Source of the DNA: Streptomyces sp. TRM68416
GTDB lineage: Bacteria > Actinomycetota > Actinomycetes > Streptomycetales > Streptomycetaceae
NCBI RefSeq assembly: GCF_014596915.1
Contig: NZ_JACVWU010000021.1
Location: 62,001 to 126,000 of the forward strand
Reading direction: 5' to 3'
Length of the DNA stretch: 64,000 nucleotides
Shown: one piece after another, positions 39,951 through 55,443 of the stretch
Position numbering within the stretch: the first letter of the stretch is position 1
How the letters are laid out: the number at the start of each line of letters is the position of its first letter
Translations under genes and position numbers: made by a program
Notes under the pieces: model-generated
Database searches by the model: none
The model's input: only the letters and a program-made list of their open reading frames with translations
Told to the model about the DNA's origin: nothing

Positions 39951-40670
39951 TCAGCCTGCCTGCCGCCGACGGCGTTCGTGCGCCTTGCCGCGCAGTTCGT
40001 GGAGTTCGGTGAACGGCATCGTGGCGCGGCCCATGAGGTGCGCGACCCCCGAGGTGCCGGCGGTGCCCGACTGCTCCCCGATCATCTTCATCACCAGGCC
40101 CACGTGTCCGATCTTCCACTGGAAGTAGCCGTTGCCGACCCTGAGCATCGCCTCGATGACCCGGTGGAACGAACCCGCCCCGACACCCGCCGCGACGATC
40201 TCCTCCAGGTCGGCGCCGATCCGCTCCAGCCCGGAGCGGAAGGCGAGGAACAGTGATCCGGAACGGCTGGCGCTGCCGAGGACCCGCTCCAGTTCGTGGG
40301 ACTGGCTGGACTGGGCGCCGCTGGCCGTGCCGAGGTACTGGCGGAACTGGACGAAGTCCTCCAGCGGCAGCCGTTCGAGCGCCATGAGCTGCTCGTGCAG
40401 CAGGCGCAGCAGTTCACTGCACCGATAGAGCAGGTCCACGGACCGCTCCAGGCCCGCGGTGGTCATCGTCAGGAAGTCGTCCTCGACGGCGGCGAGGTCG
40501 CCCAGGATCTGCTTCAGCCACAGTTCGCAGGTCTGGTGGCTGACGATGAAGAACTGTTCGGAGAGCACCGTGGCGGGGTCTTCGTCGCCCTTGGAGGCGC
40601 GCGGCTGCTGAAGGGTGAGCAGTTCGTCGAGTTTCAGGTAGGAGGCGTAGGTCACCTCGGTGGGTATCAA
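39951..40670 (-). CDS. Tryptophan 2,3-dioxygenase family protein
   Basis: 239 residues starting at a TTG (40668-40670) that overlaps the aminotransferase stop by 4 bp (TTGA). Haem-dioxygenase family segments are present: EQFFIVSHQTCELWLKQILG with the substrate-side His and QxxELW, FRQYLGTASGAQSSQ, and the distal IGHVGLVMKMIGEQSGTAGT with the probable haem-ligand His and GTSG loop. It should open the indole ring of tryptophan or of a beta-hydroxytryptophan to an N-formylkynurenine. Dioxygenases of this kind (TioF, Ecm11-like) start the quinaldate/quinoxaline branch in thiocoraline and quinomycin clusters. It is rather shorter and more divergent than catabolic TDO enzymes. Confidence 0.85.
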   Translation of the reverse strand: MIPTEVTYASYLKLDELLTLQQPRASKGDEDPATVLSEQFFIVSHQTCELWLKQILGDLAAVEDDFLTMTTAGLERSVDLLYRCSELLRLLHEQLMALERLPLEDFVQFRQYLGTASGAQSSQSHELERVLGSASRSGSLFLAFRSGLERIGADLEEIVAAGVGAGSFHRVIEAMLRVGNGYFQWKIGHVGLVMKMIGEQSGTAGTSGVAHLMGRATMPFTELHELRGKAHERRRRQAG

Positions 40671-41908
40671 CGCTGCCTCTTCTCACGGACCAGCGCGACC
40701 AGCCGTTCCACCCCGGTGACGAGTTGTTCGCGGTCCACGCAGAACGCGATCCGGACCAGACCGGACGCGACCCCGCCGGGCTCCAGCGGTTGCAGTGTGC
40801 CGTCGGGGGCGAAGGCGGGCCGTGCGGAGAAGCCGCTGCCGGGAACGACCACGACGTCGTGCCGGCGCATGAGTTCGGCGCTGAACTCCTCGCCGGTCAG
40901 GCCGGTGCAGGAGATGTCGGCCATGGCGTACCAGCCGCCGCCGGGCAGTGCGGGCAGCAGCCCTTCGTCGACCAGCGGGGAGAGCGCGGCATCCCGGTTT
41001 CCCCGGACGAAGTCGTGGTTGGCGGCGAGGGCTCCCGACGCGTCCAGGGCGGCCAGTCCGGCGTACTGGACGGGCGCGTTGGGCGCGATGATGCAGGACT
41101 CCTGGACCGTGCGCATGGCGGCGGCCGTCCGCGGCCGCGACACCGCGACGTAGCCGAGCCGGTAGCCGGTCATCGCCGGTCCCTTGGAGAAGGTGAAGAC
41201 GCTGTTGACGAGGCGCTGTGCCGCGGGGCGGTCGCGTTCCAGGGCGCCGATGGACAGGTGGGGGCCCTGGAACGCGAAGTCCTCGTAGGCCTCGTCGCTG
41301 ATGATCTGCCAGCCCCGCTCGTCGGCGATCTCGTACAGGGCCTGTTGCAGCGGGAGGCCGGCGACCGCGCCGGTGGGGTTGGAGGGGGTGTTGAGCAGCA
41401 GGACCCGTGTCGCGGGGGTGGCGACCTGCCGGATCGACTCGGGGTCGGGCGCGAAGCGGTCGTCGAGCCGGTAGAACACCGGGCGGAATCCGGCGAGCAG
41501 GGCCTGTTGCAGGTGCACGGGCCAGTGGATCTCCGGCATCAGGATCTCCGCTCCCGGGCCGGCGAGCGCGCGCATCAGGGCGCTGAGCCCCTGGCACGAT
41601 CCCGGGGTGACGAAGAGCCGGGCGGGCTCGGTGTCGATGCGGTTGACGGTGTCGAGCTTGTCCGCGAGGCGCTCGCGGAGTTCCGGGAGGCCCTGTACGT
41701 CGATGTAGCGGGCCCGGCCCTCCAGGACGGCGGCGGCGAACTCCTTGGCGACGGAGTCCGGCGGGCCGAAGGCGGGTTCACCCACGTGCAGTTTGATCTG
41801 GCCGGGGTGTTCCCGCTCCCGCTCGTTGGCGATCCGGAAGGACTCGTACAGCCAGGAGGAGGGGATCGCCGAGGCCGGGGCGAACCAGGGTGGGGCTGTC
41901 TGCGTCAT
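40667..41908 (-). CDS. PLP-dependent aminotransferase, class I/II fold
   Basis: 413 residues. Fold type I marks: N-terminal IKLHVGEPAFGPPDSVAKEF, the cofactor-phosphate region VTPGSCQGLSALMRAL, NTPSNPTGAV, SDEAYEDFAF and the PLP-lysine site FTFSKGPAMTGYRLGYVAVS. In quinaldate cassettes the corresponding aminotransferase (TioG-like) converts a beta-hydroxykynurenine to the keto acid, which closes to 3-hydroxyquinaldate. That role fits its translational coupling with the dioxygenase gene. The family alone would allow other keto acids, so the assignment is from context. Confidence 0.86.
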   Translation of the reverse strand: MTQTAPPWFAPASAIPSSWLYESFRIANEREREHPGQIKLHVGEPAFGPPDSVAKEFAAAVLEGRARYIDVQGLPELRERLADKLDTVNRIDTEPARLFVTPGSCQGLSALMRALAGPGAEILMPEIHWPVHLQQALLAGFRPVFYRLDDRFAPDPESIRQVATPATRVLLLNTPSNPTGAVAGLPLQQALYEIADERGWQIISDEAYEDFAFQGPHLSIGALERDRPAAQRLVNSVFTFSKGPAMTGYRLGYVAVSRPRTAAAMRTVQESCIIAPNAPVQYAGLAALDASGALAANHDFVRGNRDAALSPLVDEGLLPALPGGGWYAMADISCTGLTGEEFSAELMRRHDVVVVPGSGFSARPAFAPDGTLQPLEPGGVASGLVRIAFCVDREQLVTGVERLVALVREKRQR

Positions 41909-41981
41909 CTGATTCTTGCCTTTCCGCTGGTGGCAGGGCCGGCCGGAACGGGCCGGCCGGGTGGTGCTCCTGGGGTGTGGG

Positions 41982-42743
41982 TCAGGCCGTACGTCCGCCG
42001 TCCACGGACACCAGGGATCCGGTGACCCAGGACGAGGTCTCGGGGTCGACGAGGTGACACACCCAGGCCGCCACCTCCGGGGCGAGGCCGAACCGCCCCA
42101 GGGGGGTGCCGGCCACGATTCCCGCGCGCAGGGCGTCCGCGCCCTCGCCCGCCGCCAGGTCCCACAGGCCTGTGTCGACAGGGCCGGGCAGTACGGCGTT
42201 CACCCGGACCTCGGGCGCGAGTTCCACGGCGAGCGACCTGGTCAGGGAGTTCAGGGCGGCCTTGCTCGCCCCGTAGAACGACCGGTTGGGCATCGCCAGG
42301 ACGCCGCCGACGGAGGACACGTTGACCACGCAGCCCCGGCTGGCGCGCAGCAGGGGCAGCAGCGCCCGGGTCAGCAGGGCGGGCGCCACCAGGTTGGTGT
42401 CGAGCATCTCCCGCAGGTCCGTCTCGGCGGCGTCCTCCAGGCGGTCGAAGACCGCGTGCCCGGCGTTGTTGACCAGGGCGTCGACGCCGCCGAGCACCTC
42501 CCCGGCACGCTCCGCGATCCGCGTGGCGGCGCCGGGGGCGGTGACGTCCGCGGTGTACGGCACCGCGGTGCCCGCTCCTTCGGCCCGCGCCTTCGCCGTC
42601 ACCTCCGCCAGCCGGTCGGCTCGCCGGCCGACCACCAGGACGTCGGCGCCGAGTCCGGCCGCGCGGGCGACCACGGCGGCCCCGATGCCCGATCCGCCGC
42701 CGGTGACGACCAGCCGCAGGCCTGCCCAAGGACTACTGCTCAT
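41982..42743 (-). CDS. SDR-family oxidoreductase
   Basis: 253 residues with a standard SDR core: cofactor loop LVVTGGGSGIGAAVVARAAG, ALVNNAGHAVF, the Ser in CVVNVSSVGGVLAMP and Y-x-x-x-K in SFYGASKAALNSLTRSLAVE. The C-terminal SWVTGSLVSVDGGRTA is typical. The gene overlaps the 3' end of the thioesterase gene (stop at 42733) by 11 bp and is 73 bp from the aminotransferase gene, so it belongs to the same transcript. A dehydrogenation step in quinaldate formation or a keto reduction elsewhere in the pathway are both possible. Confidence 0.86.
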   Translation of the reverse strand: MSSSPWAGLRLVVTGGGSGIGAAVVARAAGLGADVLVVGRRADRLAEVTAKARAEGAGTAVPYTADVTAPGAATRIAERAGEVLGGVDALVNNAGHAVFDRLEDAAETDLREMLDTNLVAPALLTRALLPLLRASRGCVVNVSSVGGVLAMPNRSFYGASKAALNSLTRSLAVELAPEVRVNAVLPGPVDTGLWDLAAGEGADALRAGIVAGTPLGRFGLAPEVAAWVCHLVDPETSSWVTGSLVSVDGGRTA

Positions 42744-43536
42744 GCGCCGAAGCGCCTCCTTTCGTACGGGTGAAAACCCGCCGCGCCAGGTCCGCCAGCA
42801 GCGGCGCGGGGTCGTCGAAGACGTGGAAGTGGGCTCCGGGTCTGATGTCGGTGCTCGCGTTCCCGGTGGTGAGACGGCCCCAGTGGCGGCCGGCCAGGAC
42901 CGGTACGAGGGGGTCTTTGCGGGCCATGCAGGCGTGCACGTCGCAGTGGAGCGTCACTGAGTCGGGGCAGCCGAGGTAGCGCTCGTGCGCGGCGATGTCG
43001 GCGCGCATCGCGGGCAGCAGCAGGTCACGCAGCTCTATGTGCGCGGCGATGACGGGGTCGAGGCCGCCGAGAGCGACCAGGCGTTCCCACAACTCCTCGT
43101 CGGACAGCAGGTGTTCGTCCCGAGGGGGCCGGGCGGGGTCCCCCGGCGCCCAGGCGCTGGACGCGACGAGCAGGACGACGTCGAGGCCCGCCTTGGGGCA
43201 TCTGCGGGCCACCTCGCAGGCGACGGCCGAGCCGAAGCTGTGGCCGAAGAGCACCAGGTCCGCCGGTGGCAGCCGGGTCAGGTCGGCGACGATCTCCTCG
43301 GCGATGGCGCCGACCTCCTCCAGCGGCGGCTCCGCCAGCCGGTCGCCGTGCCCGGGGTACTGCGCGGCGCACAGGTCCACCGCGGTCCGGGGGAACGCGG
43401 CGGGCAGCGCGTCGCGCCAGCCGATGAAGCTCTCCGCGCGGCCGCCGGAGTGCGGCAGCGCGAGCAGCCGGAGCGCGGGGTGTCCGGTGTCCGGCCTGCC
43501 CGACACCGTGCGTACGGATCCGCGCTGTTCGCCCAT
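42733..43536 (-). CDS. Type II thioesterase (alpha/beta-hydrolase)
   Basis: The ATG at 43534-43536 (MGEQRGSVRTVSGRPDTGHP) has GGAGGGGAG eight bases upstream; 267 residues. The thioesterase family I/II fold shows LLALPHSGGRAESFIGWRDA, AQYPGHGDRL and the nucleophile elbow LVLFGHSFGSAVACEVARR (G-H-S-F-G), with a late His in PGAHFHVFDDPAPLLAD. In beta-hydroxylation cassettes such a thioesterase releases the P450-modified amino acid from the A-PCP protein (NikP2 in nikkomycin, its counterpart in quinomycin). It could instead edit the assembly line. It is divergent from the P450 gene, across the shared 18-bp element. Confidence 0.86.
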   Translation of the reverse strand: MGEQRGSVRTVSGRPDTGHPALRLLALPHSGGRAESFIGWRDALPAAFPRTAVDLCAAQYPGHGDRLAEPPLEEVGAIAEEIVADLTRLPPADLVLFGHSFGSAVACEVARRCPKAGLDVVLLVASSAWAPGDPARPPRDEHLLSDEELWERLVALGGLDPVIAAHIELRDLLLPAMRADIAAHERYLGCPDSVTLHCDVHACMARKDPLVPVLAGRHWGRLTTGNASTDIRPGAHFHVFDDPAPLLADLARRVFTRTKGGASAHEQ

Positions 43537-43603
43537 GGCCGGTCTCCCCTCCGCCGCCTCGGATGTGAGAATCGCACGCACGCCCGGGGCCGCCGCCGAA
43601 ACC

Positions 43604-43621
43604 TTCAGCATTCATTCAGCG
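43604..43621. promoter_or_regulatory. Shared 18-bp element, copy 1 (TTCAGC half-sites 11 bp apart)
   Basis: TTCAGCATTCATTCAGCG holds TTCAGC at 43604 and 43615. It is 68 bp upstream of the thioesterase ATG and 123 bp upstream of the P450 GTG. An almost identical sequence (15 of 18) occurs in the other divergent promoter of the cluster at 47493. Probably the site of a cluster activator. Confidence 0.55.
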
Positions 43622-43743
43622 CCGCCTCGGAGGCGGGCGCGGAGGGTGAGGATCGGGGCCGGAAACGAGCACCTCCGTACCGGCCCGGGTGTCCGGGCCG
43701 AGCCCCCGTAAGGCCCGGTGTCCGGGCCGAAAGGAGTCTCCCG

Positions 43744-44985
43744 GTGGCCTCCTCCCGCAACGCCGCCGTCTTCGGCGGCCCGTACGACGACGCCTCCGGT
43801 GCGGCTCTCGACCTCGCCGACCCGGCCGCGTTCGTCGAGCACGACCCGTACACGTACTGGGACCGGATGCGGCGCAGTGATCCGGTGCGCTGGCATCCCC
43901 CCGTGGACGGCCGTCCCGGCTTCTGGGCCGTGGCCCGGCACCGGGACGTCGAGGCCTGCTACAAGGACGCGGCCCGGCTGAGCTCGGCGCGCGGAACGGT
44001 GCTGGACGTCCTGCTGGGCGGCGGCGACTCGGCCGGCGGGCGGATGCTGGCGGTGATGGACCGGCCCCGCCACCGCGAGCTGCGCCAGGTGATGCTGCGG
44101 GCCTTCTCGCCACGGGTGCTGCGGCACGTGGAGGAGTCGGTACGGCAGCGGGCCGACGCCCTGGTGGCCGCCGTGGTCGGTGCGGGTGAGGCCGACGCCG
44201 CGCGGGACATCGCCGAGCACCTGCCGCTGAACACGGTGTGCGATCTGCTGGAACTGCCCGTCTCCGACCGGCCGTTGCTGCTGGGCTGGAACAAGCGCGC
44301 GCTGTCGTCGGAGAGCGCCGAGGACGATCCCTTCGACGCGCTGGAGGCCCGCAACGAGATCCTGTCGTACTTCGTGGACGTGGTCCGCGAGCGCCGGCGC
44401 CGGCCCGGCGAGGACGTGATCAGCATGATCGCGGGCGCCCGGGTGGAGGGCGAGCCGATGACGGAGGACGATCTCGCCCTGAACTGCTACAGCCTGATCC
44501 TGGGGGGCGACGAGTCCACCCGGGTGACCACGACCGGGGCCCTGCACGCGCTGGGCACCCACGAGGAGCAGTGGCGGCGGCTGCGCGGCGGCGAGGCGGC
44601 GGTGCGCACGGCGGTGGAGGAGGTGCTGCGCTGGGTGACCCCGGCCATGCACTTCGCCCGTACGGCCGCCGTCGACCTGCGGATCGGGGGTGCCGAGGTG
44701 TCGGCGGGCGACATCGTCACGCTGTGGAACATCTCGGCCAACAACGACCCCGAGGTCTTCGCGCGGCCCCGCAGCTTCGACGTCGGCCGACAGCGCAATC
44801 CGCACCTCGCGCTCGGGCACGGCCCGCACTTCTGCCTGGGGGCCTTCCTCGGCCGGCTGGAGCTGTCCGCCGTGCTGGACTCACTGGTCCGCCGGGTGGA
44901 CCGGATCGAGATCCTGGCGGAACCGCCGCGCGTGTACTCCAACTTCCTGTTCGGACACAGCGCTCTGCGCCTGCGGCTGGACTGA
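43744..44985 (+). CDS. Cytochrome P450, probable beta-hydroxylase of PCP-bound amino acid
   Basis: From the GTG at 43744 (VASSRNAAVFGGPYDDASGA), with AAAGGAG upstream, 413 residues. All P450 marks are present: I helix YSLILGGDESTRVTTTGAL, the E-x-x-R in AVEEVLRWVTPAMHF and the haem-cysteine loop LALGHGPHFCLGAFLGRLEL. The I-helix motif GGDEST deviates from the usual A-G-x-D-T; related deviations are found in P450s that hydroxylate carrier-bound amino acids (NikQ, OxyD, NovI type), so beta-hydroxylation of tryptophanyl-PCP on the 45407 protein is the best guess. The gene is divergent from the thioesterase gene and convergent with the A-PCP gene. Confidence 0.86.
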   Translation: MASSRNAAVFGGPYDDASGAALDLADPAAFVEHDPYTYWDRMRRSDPVRWHPPVDGRPGFWAVARHRDVEACYKDAARLSSARGTVLDVLLGGGDSAGGRMLAVMDRPRHRELRQVMLRAFSPRVLRHVEESVRQRADALVAAVVGAGEADAARDIAEHLPLNTVCDLLELPVSDRPLLLGWNKRALSSESAEDDPFDALEARNEILSYFVDVVRERRRRPGEDVISMIAGARVEGEPMTEDDLALNCYSLILGGDESTRVTTTGALHALGTHEEQWRRLRGGEAAVRTAVEEVLRWVTPAMHFARTAAVDLRIGGAEVSAGDIVTLWNISANNDPEVFARPRSFDVGRQRNPHLALGHGPHFCLGAFLGRLELSAVLDSLVRRVDRIEILAEPPRVYSNFLFGHSALRLRLD

Positions 44986-45078
44986 GCCGCGTCCCCCTCC
45001 CCGGGGCCCGGCGAGGGGGCCTCGGATGCCCGGCCCGCGTCTCGCGTGTCGTCCACCGGCGAGACCGCCCCGGCCGGC

Positions 45079-45109
45079 CCCACGGCCCCCCGCCGACCGG
45101 GGCCGTGGG
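45079..45109. terminator. Hairpin terminator after the P450 gene
   Basis: CCCACGGCCCC (45079-45089) pairs perfectly with GGGGCCGTGGG (45099-45109) around a 9-nt loop, 94 bp after the P450 stop. The rest of the 421-bp convergent gap (44986-45406) holds a short tandem repeat and no gene. Confidence 0.75.
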
Positions 45110-45335
45110 TGTGACCCGGCCCGGACCGGTCCCTGCGAAGAAGGTGTGGCGTGGCACGAGCCTGGCCGTGGGCGTGCCCGGCACCGAACCCTGGGCCGCC
45201 CTCGGCCCGGACCGAAGCCCGAGCCGCTACGGACCGTAACTCGCCCGCGGAAGGGGACTGTGGTCCCGACACGGGCCGAACCCGCCACACACCGAGCGAA
45301 CCCCGCCGGTCCGGAGCACATCCGCTGGTGCAGAG

Positions 45336-45395
45336 CAACGCCCGCCGGTAGGCGGCGACACCCGCCGGCACGCAGCAACACCTGCCGGTCCGAGC
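45336..45395. repeat. Degenerate 20-bp tandem repeat (three copies)
   Basis: Three 20-bp units of the form C-A/G-A-C-x-C-C-x-GCCGG... start at 45336, 45356 and 45376, with a possible decayed copy before them. They lie between the convergent P450 and A-PCP genes, just after the latter's stop. Confidence 0.55.
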
Positions 45396-45406
45396 CCGGC
45401 CCCCGT

Positions 45407-47356
45407 TCAGTCCGCGGTCAGCGAGTCGGCCAGCTCCGCCATGGTGGACCGCTCGAAGACGGCCCGTACCGGCAGCTTCATCCCCCATTCGTCCCGTACG
45501 GCCTTGGCGAGCCGCACCGCAAGGACCGAATGGCCGCCCCGGTCGAAGAAGTTGTCGTCCGGGGCGATCGCGGGCACCTCCAGCACCCTGGCGGCCAGGG
45601 CGCACAGCGCGGCCACCGGGTCGGACGGGCCGGTGTCGGTGGCCGGCCCGCCGGACGGCGTCGGGGCGGGGGCCGCGGCCCGTTCCCCCAGGGCGCGCCG
45701 GTCGATCTTGCCGTTGCTGGTCATCGGCAGGGAGGCCACCACCTCGACGCGGGAGGGCACCATGTGCGCGGGCAGCCGAGCGGCGAGCCGCCCGCGCAGG
45801 TCCCGTGCGAGACCGTCGGCCGGGTCCGTGCCGGGCACCACAAAGGCGACCAGGCGCGCCGAGTCCACCTCGCCGGTCACCACCACCGCCCCGAGCCGGA
45901 CTCCGTCGCACGCCTCCAACGCCGCCTCCACCTCACCGAGTTCGACCCGGAAGCCACGGAGTTTGACCTGGCGGTCGGCGCGGCCCGTGAAGTAGAGGGT
46001 GCCGTCCTTGTCGCGGTGGCCGAGGTCGCCGGAGCGGTACATCCGGCCGCCGGGTCCGCCGTAGGGGTCCGCGACGAAGCGTTCCGCGGTCAGGGCGGGC
46101 CGGTTGAGGTAGCCGAGGGCCTCGCCCTCGCCGACCAGGTACAGCTCGCCCTCCTCGCCGGGTGGGCAGGGCCGGAGGTCGGCGTCGAGCACCCGGACCT
46201 CGTTGCCGGGCCACGGCTCCCCGATGCTGACCGGCTCGCCGGGCCGGACCGGGCCCGCCATGGTGACTCCGACGGTCATCTCGGTGGGCCCGTACCCGTT
46301 GAACATGCGCCGGCCGGGCGCCCACCTGGCCACCAGGGCGGGGGTGCAGGAGTCGCCGGTGGAGAGCACCACCCCGCCGGGCAGGACGCCGTCCGGTTCG
46401 GTGGCGGTGAGGGCGACCGGGGGCAGCACCGCGTGGCTGACGCGTCGGTCGATCAGGGTGCGGCGCAGTTCCTCGCCGGGCAGTACCGCGCGGTCGTCGG
46501 TGAGCACCAGGGTGGCCCCTGACAGCAGGGCCAGCGTCAGGTCCCAGAAGCCGGCGTCGAAGTTGAACGAGGCCCACTGCAGCACCCGGTCGCCGGGGCC
46601 CGGGTCGATCCAGCGCCGCTGCGCCTCGGCGAGCGCCGCCATGCCGGCGTGCGGGATCACCACGCCCTTGGGCGTTCCGGTGGAGCCCGAGGTGTAGATG
46701 ACGTATGCGGTGTCCTCGGCGTGCAGCGGGCTCCGTCGCTCCTCGTCGGCGACGGGGCCGGCCGGACGGCGGGCGGGGTCGGGGGCGGCGAGGTCGATGG
46801 TCTCCAGGCCGGTGACGTCCACCGGCGGGGGGCCGGTGTGCAGGAGGGTGCGCAGGCCCGAGTCGGCCGCCATGTGGCGCAGCAGCGCGGTGGGGTACCC
46901 GGGGTCGAGGGGGACGTAGCCCGCTCCGGCGGTGGTCACGGCGAGTGCCGCCACCACCTGGCCGGTGCCGCGGGGTACGCAGATCCCGGCGAGGTCGCCG
47001 GGGCCGAGCCCGGCCGCGATCAGCCGCCGGGCCAGCCGGTTGACCCGGTCCGCCAGTTCACCGTAGGTCAGGGTGGTGCTGTCGCTCTCCACCGCGGGCA
47101 GTTCCCGGAACTTGGCCACCACCCGTTCGAAGAGCACGGGGAGGGTTTCGGCGGTGGCCGGGGACGCTGTGGGCACGCGGACGTCCGGCCAGACGCGTTC
47201 GACGTGGGCGAGGGCGCGGGCGCGGGAGGTCGCGGGCAGTTCCGCCGGCCATCCGGCGGGAACCGGCAGCCGGGCGGGCCACAGCGACCGCTGGCCGCGC
47301 TCGTTGCACAGGACCAGGTAGCTCTCGTCCGGGTCTTCGAAAGGGTTGGCGGGCAT
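45407..47356 (-). CDS. MbtH-adenylation-PCP NRPS protein (probable tryptophan loading)
   Basis: The ATG at 47354-47356 follows GGGAGG; 649 residues. Residues ~1-60 are a fused MbtH-like domain (NPFEDPDESYLVLCNERGQ, SLWP, VPAGW, VERVWPDVR). Residues ~85-560 are an adenylation domain with YVIYTSGSTGTPKGVV, FNGYGPTEMTVG, YRSGDLG and the NGK lysine loop. A PCP follows (DNFFDRGGHSVLAVRL). My manual alignment of the pocket residues gives D-A-W-V-L-T-G-V-G, an aromatic-type start (D-A-W) with small residues deeper in, consistent with tryptophan. The same MbtH-A-PCP layout serves beta-hydroxylation in nikkomycin (NikP1) and quinaldate/quinoxaline pathways (TioK, Ecm13-like). It is divergent from the assembly-line genes. 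Confidence 0.88.
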   Translation of the reverse strand: MPANPFEDPDESYLVLCNERGQRSLWPARLPVPAGWPAELPATSRARALAHVERVWPDVRVPTASPATAETLPVLFERVVAKFRELPAVESDSTTLTYGELADRVNRLARRLIAAGLGPGDLAGICVPRGTGQVVAALAVTTAGAGYVPLDPGYPTALLRHMAADSGLRTLLHTGPPPVDVTGLETIDLAAPDPARRPAGPVADEERRSPLHAEDTAYVIYTSGSTGTPKGVVIPHAGMAALAEAQRRWIDPGPGDRVLQWASFNFDAGFWDLTLALLSGATLVLTDDRAVLPGEELRRTLIDRRVSHAVLPPVALTATEPDGVLPGGVVLSTGDSCTPALVARWAPGRRMFNGYGPTEMTVGVTMAGPVRPGEPVSIGEPWPGNEVRVLDADLRPCPPGEEGELYLVGEGEALGYLNRPALTAERFVADPYGGPGGRMYRSGDLGHRDKDGTLYFTGRADRQVKLRGFRVELGEVEAALEACDGVRLGAVVVTGEVDSARLVAFVVPGTDPADGLARDLRGRLAARLPAHMVPSRVEVVASLPMTSNGKIDRRALGERAAAPAPTPSGGPATDTGPSDPVAALCALAARVLEVPAIAPDDNFFDRGGHSVLAVRLAKAVRDEWGMKLPVRAVFERSTMAELADSLTAD

Positions 47357-47492
47357 CGGGCGACCTCCCGTGGGACGGTGCCGCTGGACGGGTCCGGCGC
47401 CCTGCGGGGGCGCCGCGCGCGACACAGGTGTCCTCACCCTGACCCCGGCGGGGGGCCGGACCCGCACGGCCGGAAAGGAACCTGAAGGTCCT

Positions 47493-47510
47493 CTCAGCTT
47501 TCTTTCAGCG
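47493..47510. promoter_or_regulatory. Shared 18-bp element, copy 2 (TTCAGC-like half-sites 11 bp apart)
   Basis: CTCAGCTTTCTTTCAGCG holds CTCAGC at 47493 and TTCAGC at 47504, 15 of 18 bases equal to the element at 43604. It stands 136 bp upstream of the A-PCP gene and 40 bp upstream of the condensation-protein GTG. Conservation in both divergent promoters of the cluster suggests a common activator site. Confidence 0.55.
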
Positions 47511-47549
47511 GCGGCTGCGCGGGCGGCGGCCGTCGTTACGTTGCCGGAC

Positions 47550-48843
47550 GTGACAGTCACCGAGATCCGCCCGTCCGTGGGCCAGACGCTGCTGTGGTTC
47601 CTCGACCGCTACCGGGGCGAGGAGGGCGCGCTCAACTGCCCGGTGCTGTGCAGGCTGCGCGGCCCGCTCGACCGCGAGCGGCTGCGGGAGGCGATCGACC
47701 GGGTGACGAACCGCCACGAGGCGTTGCGTACCACGTTCACCGGCGGTGGCCGCCGCCTCAAGGCGCTGGTGCACCCGGCCGTGTCACCGCCGGTCCGCGA
47801 AGTGGACCTGAGCGGCGAGCCGGACCCCGGGGCGTGTGCCGACCGGGAGGTGGCCAGGGAACTGGGCACCCGGATCGACGCCACCGGCAGCGCCGTACGC
47901 ATCACGCTGTGGCGGCTCGCCGAGGACCATCACGTCCTCTGTTTCAACATGCACCACATGGTGACCGACTCGTGGTCCTGCAACGTGATCTTCGAGGATC
48001 TGTGCGCCGCTCTGGACGGCAGGCCCTGCGCCGGCACCGCCCCGTACTCGCGGTTCGCCGAGGAGCAACGCGCGGCCCTCGCCGGCCCGTCGGGGAAGCG
48101 GCTGAGCGCCTTCTGGGGTGAGCGTCTGAAGGACGTGACGCTGCCCCCGCTGCCGATCCGGCCGGCCACCGCGGGCGCGCCGCGCGACACCAGGCTCGTG
48201 CGGCACGTCCTGGACGCGCCGACGGTGGCCGCGCTGGACGCCCTGGCCAAGCGGGAGCGGTCGACGATGTTCGTGGCGCTGCTCACCGCCTACTACCGGG
48301 CCCTGAAGGCGGTCAGCGGCGCCGAGGACCTGGCGGTGGCGACCCTGTTCGCCAACCGCGGCGCGGAGCACCGGCGCACGGTGGGGTTCCTGGCCAACAT
48401 GGTGCTGCTGCGGACCCGGCTGGCCGGCGACGACTTCGCCGCGCACCTGCGGGCCACGCACGGCACGGTGATGGAGGCGTTCGTCCACCAGGCGCTGCCG
48501 TTCCAGATGCTGCCCATCAACCTGGGCCGCACCGACCGCCGGCTCGACGACGTGGTGTTCCAGATGATGGCGGACCCGGTGTACTCGACCCGGGCCGGCG
48601 GGCTGGACATCGAGGTCCTGGTGCCCGACGACGTCGCCACCCGCTTCGAGCTGGAGCTGGTCGCGGTGCCCGACCGGGACACGGTGCGGGTGCTGCTGTT
48701 CTACAACCCCGACCGTTTCGAACCGGAGTTCGCCGAGTCGCTGCTCGCCGCGTACGTCGACATCTGCACGAGCGCCGCCCGCAGCGCGGCGCCCCACACC
48801 GACCAGGCCGGGGCGCGTCCCCGGCTGCGCACGGGAGGCCACG

Positions 48844-48854
<11 letters not shown>
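47550..48854 (+). CDS. Stand-alone NRPS condensation-domain protein
   Basis: A 434-residue protein in which the whole length is one condensation domain. The active site is HHMVTDSWSCNVIFEDLCAA, i.e. H-H-x-x-x-D with S in place of the usual G. Other C motifs: REAIDRVTNRHEALRTTFTG (residues ~40-60), VGFLANMVLLRTRLAG and HQALPFQMLPINL. The GTG at 47550 is the most likely start although no good ribosome site is present; TTG 47541 is possible. It overlaps the first NRPS gene by 11 bp, so it is made together with it. Because every module there already begins with a Cy domain, its job is unclear: it may join an extra acyl or amine group, or act on the starter. Confidence 0.8.

Positions 48855-55439
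<6,585 letters not shown>

Positions 55440-55443
<4 letters not shown>

Noticed and set aside
38995..40128. Plus-strand frame across the regulator region and the dioxygenase 3' end
   Set aside because: It runs through a perfect terminator hairpin and two genes in other frames; its product is Pro/Arg-rich without a domain.
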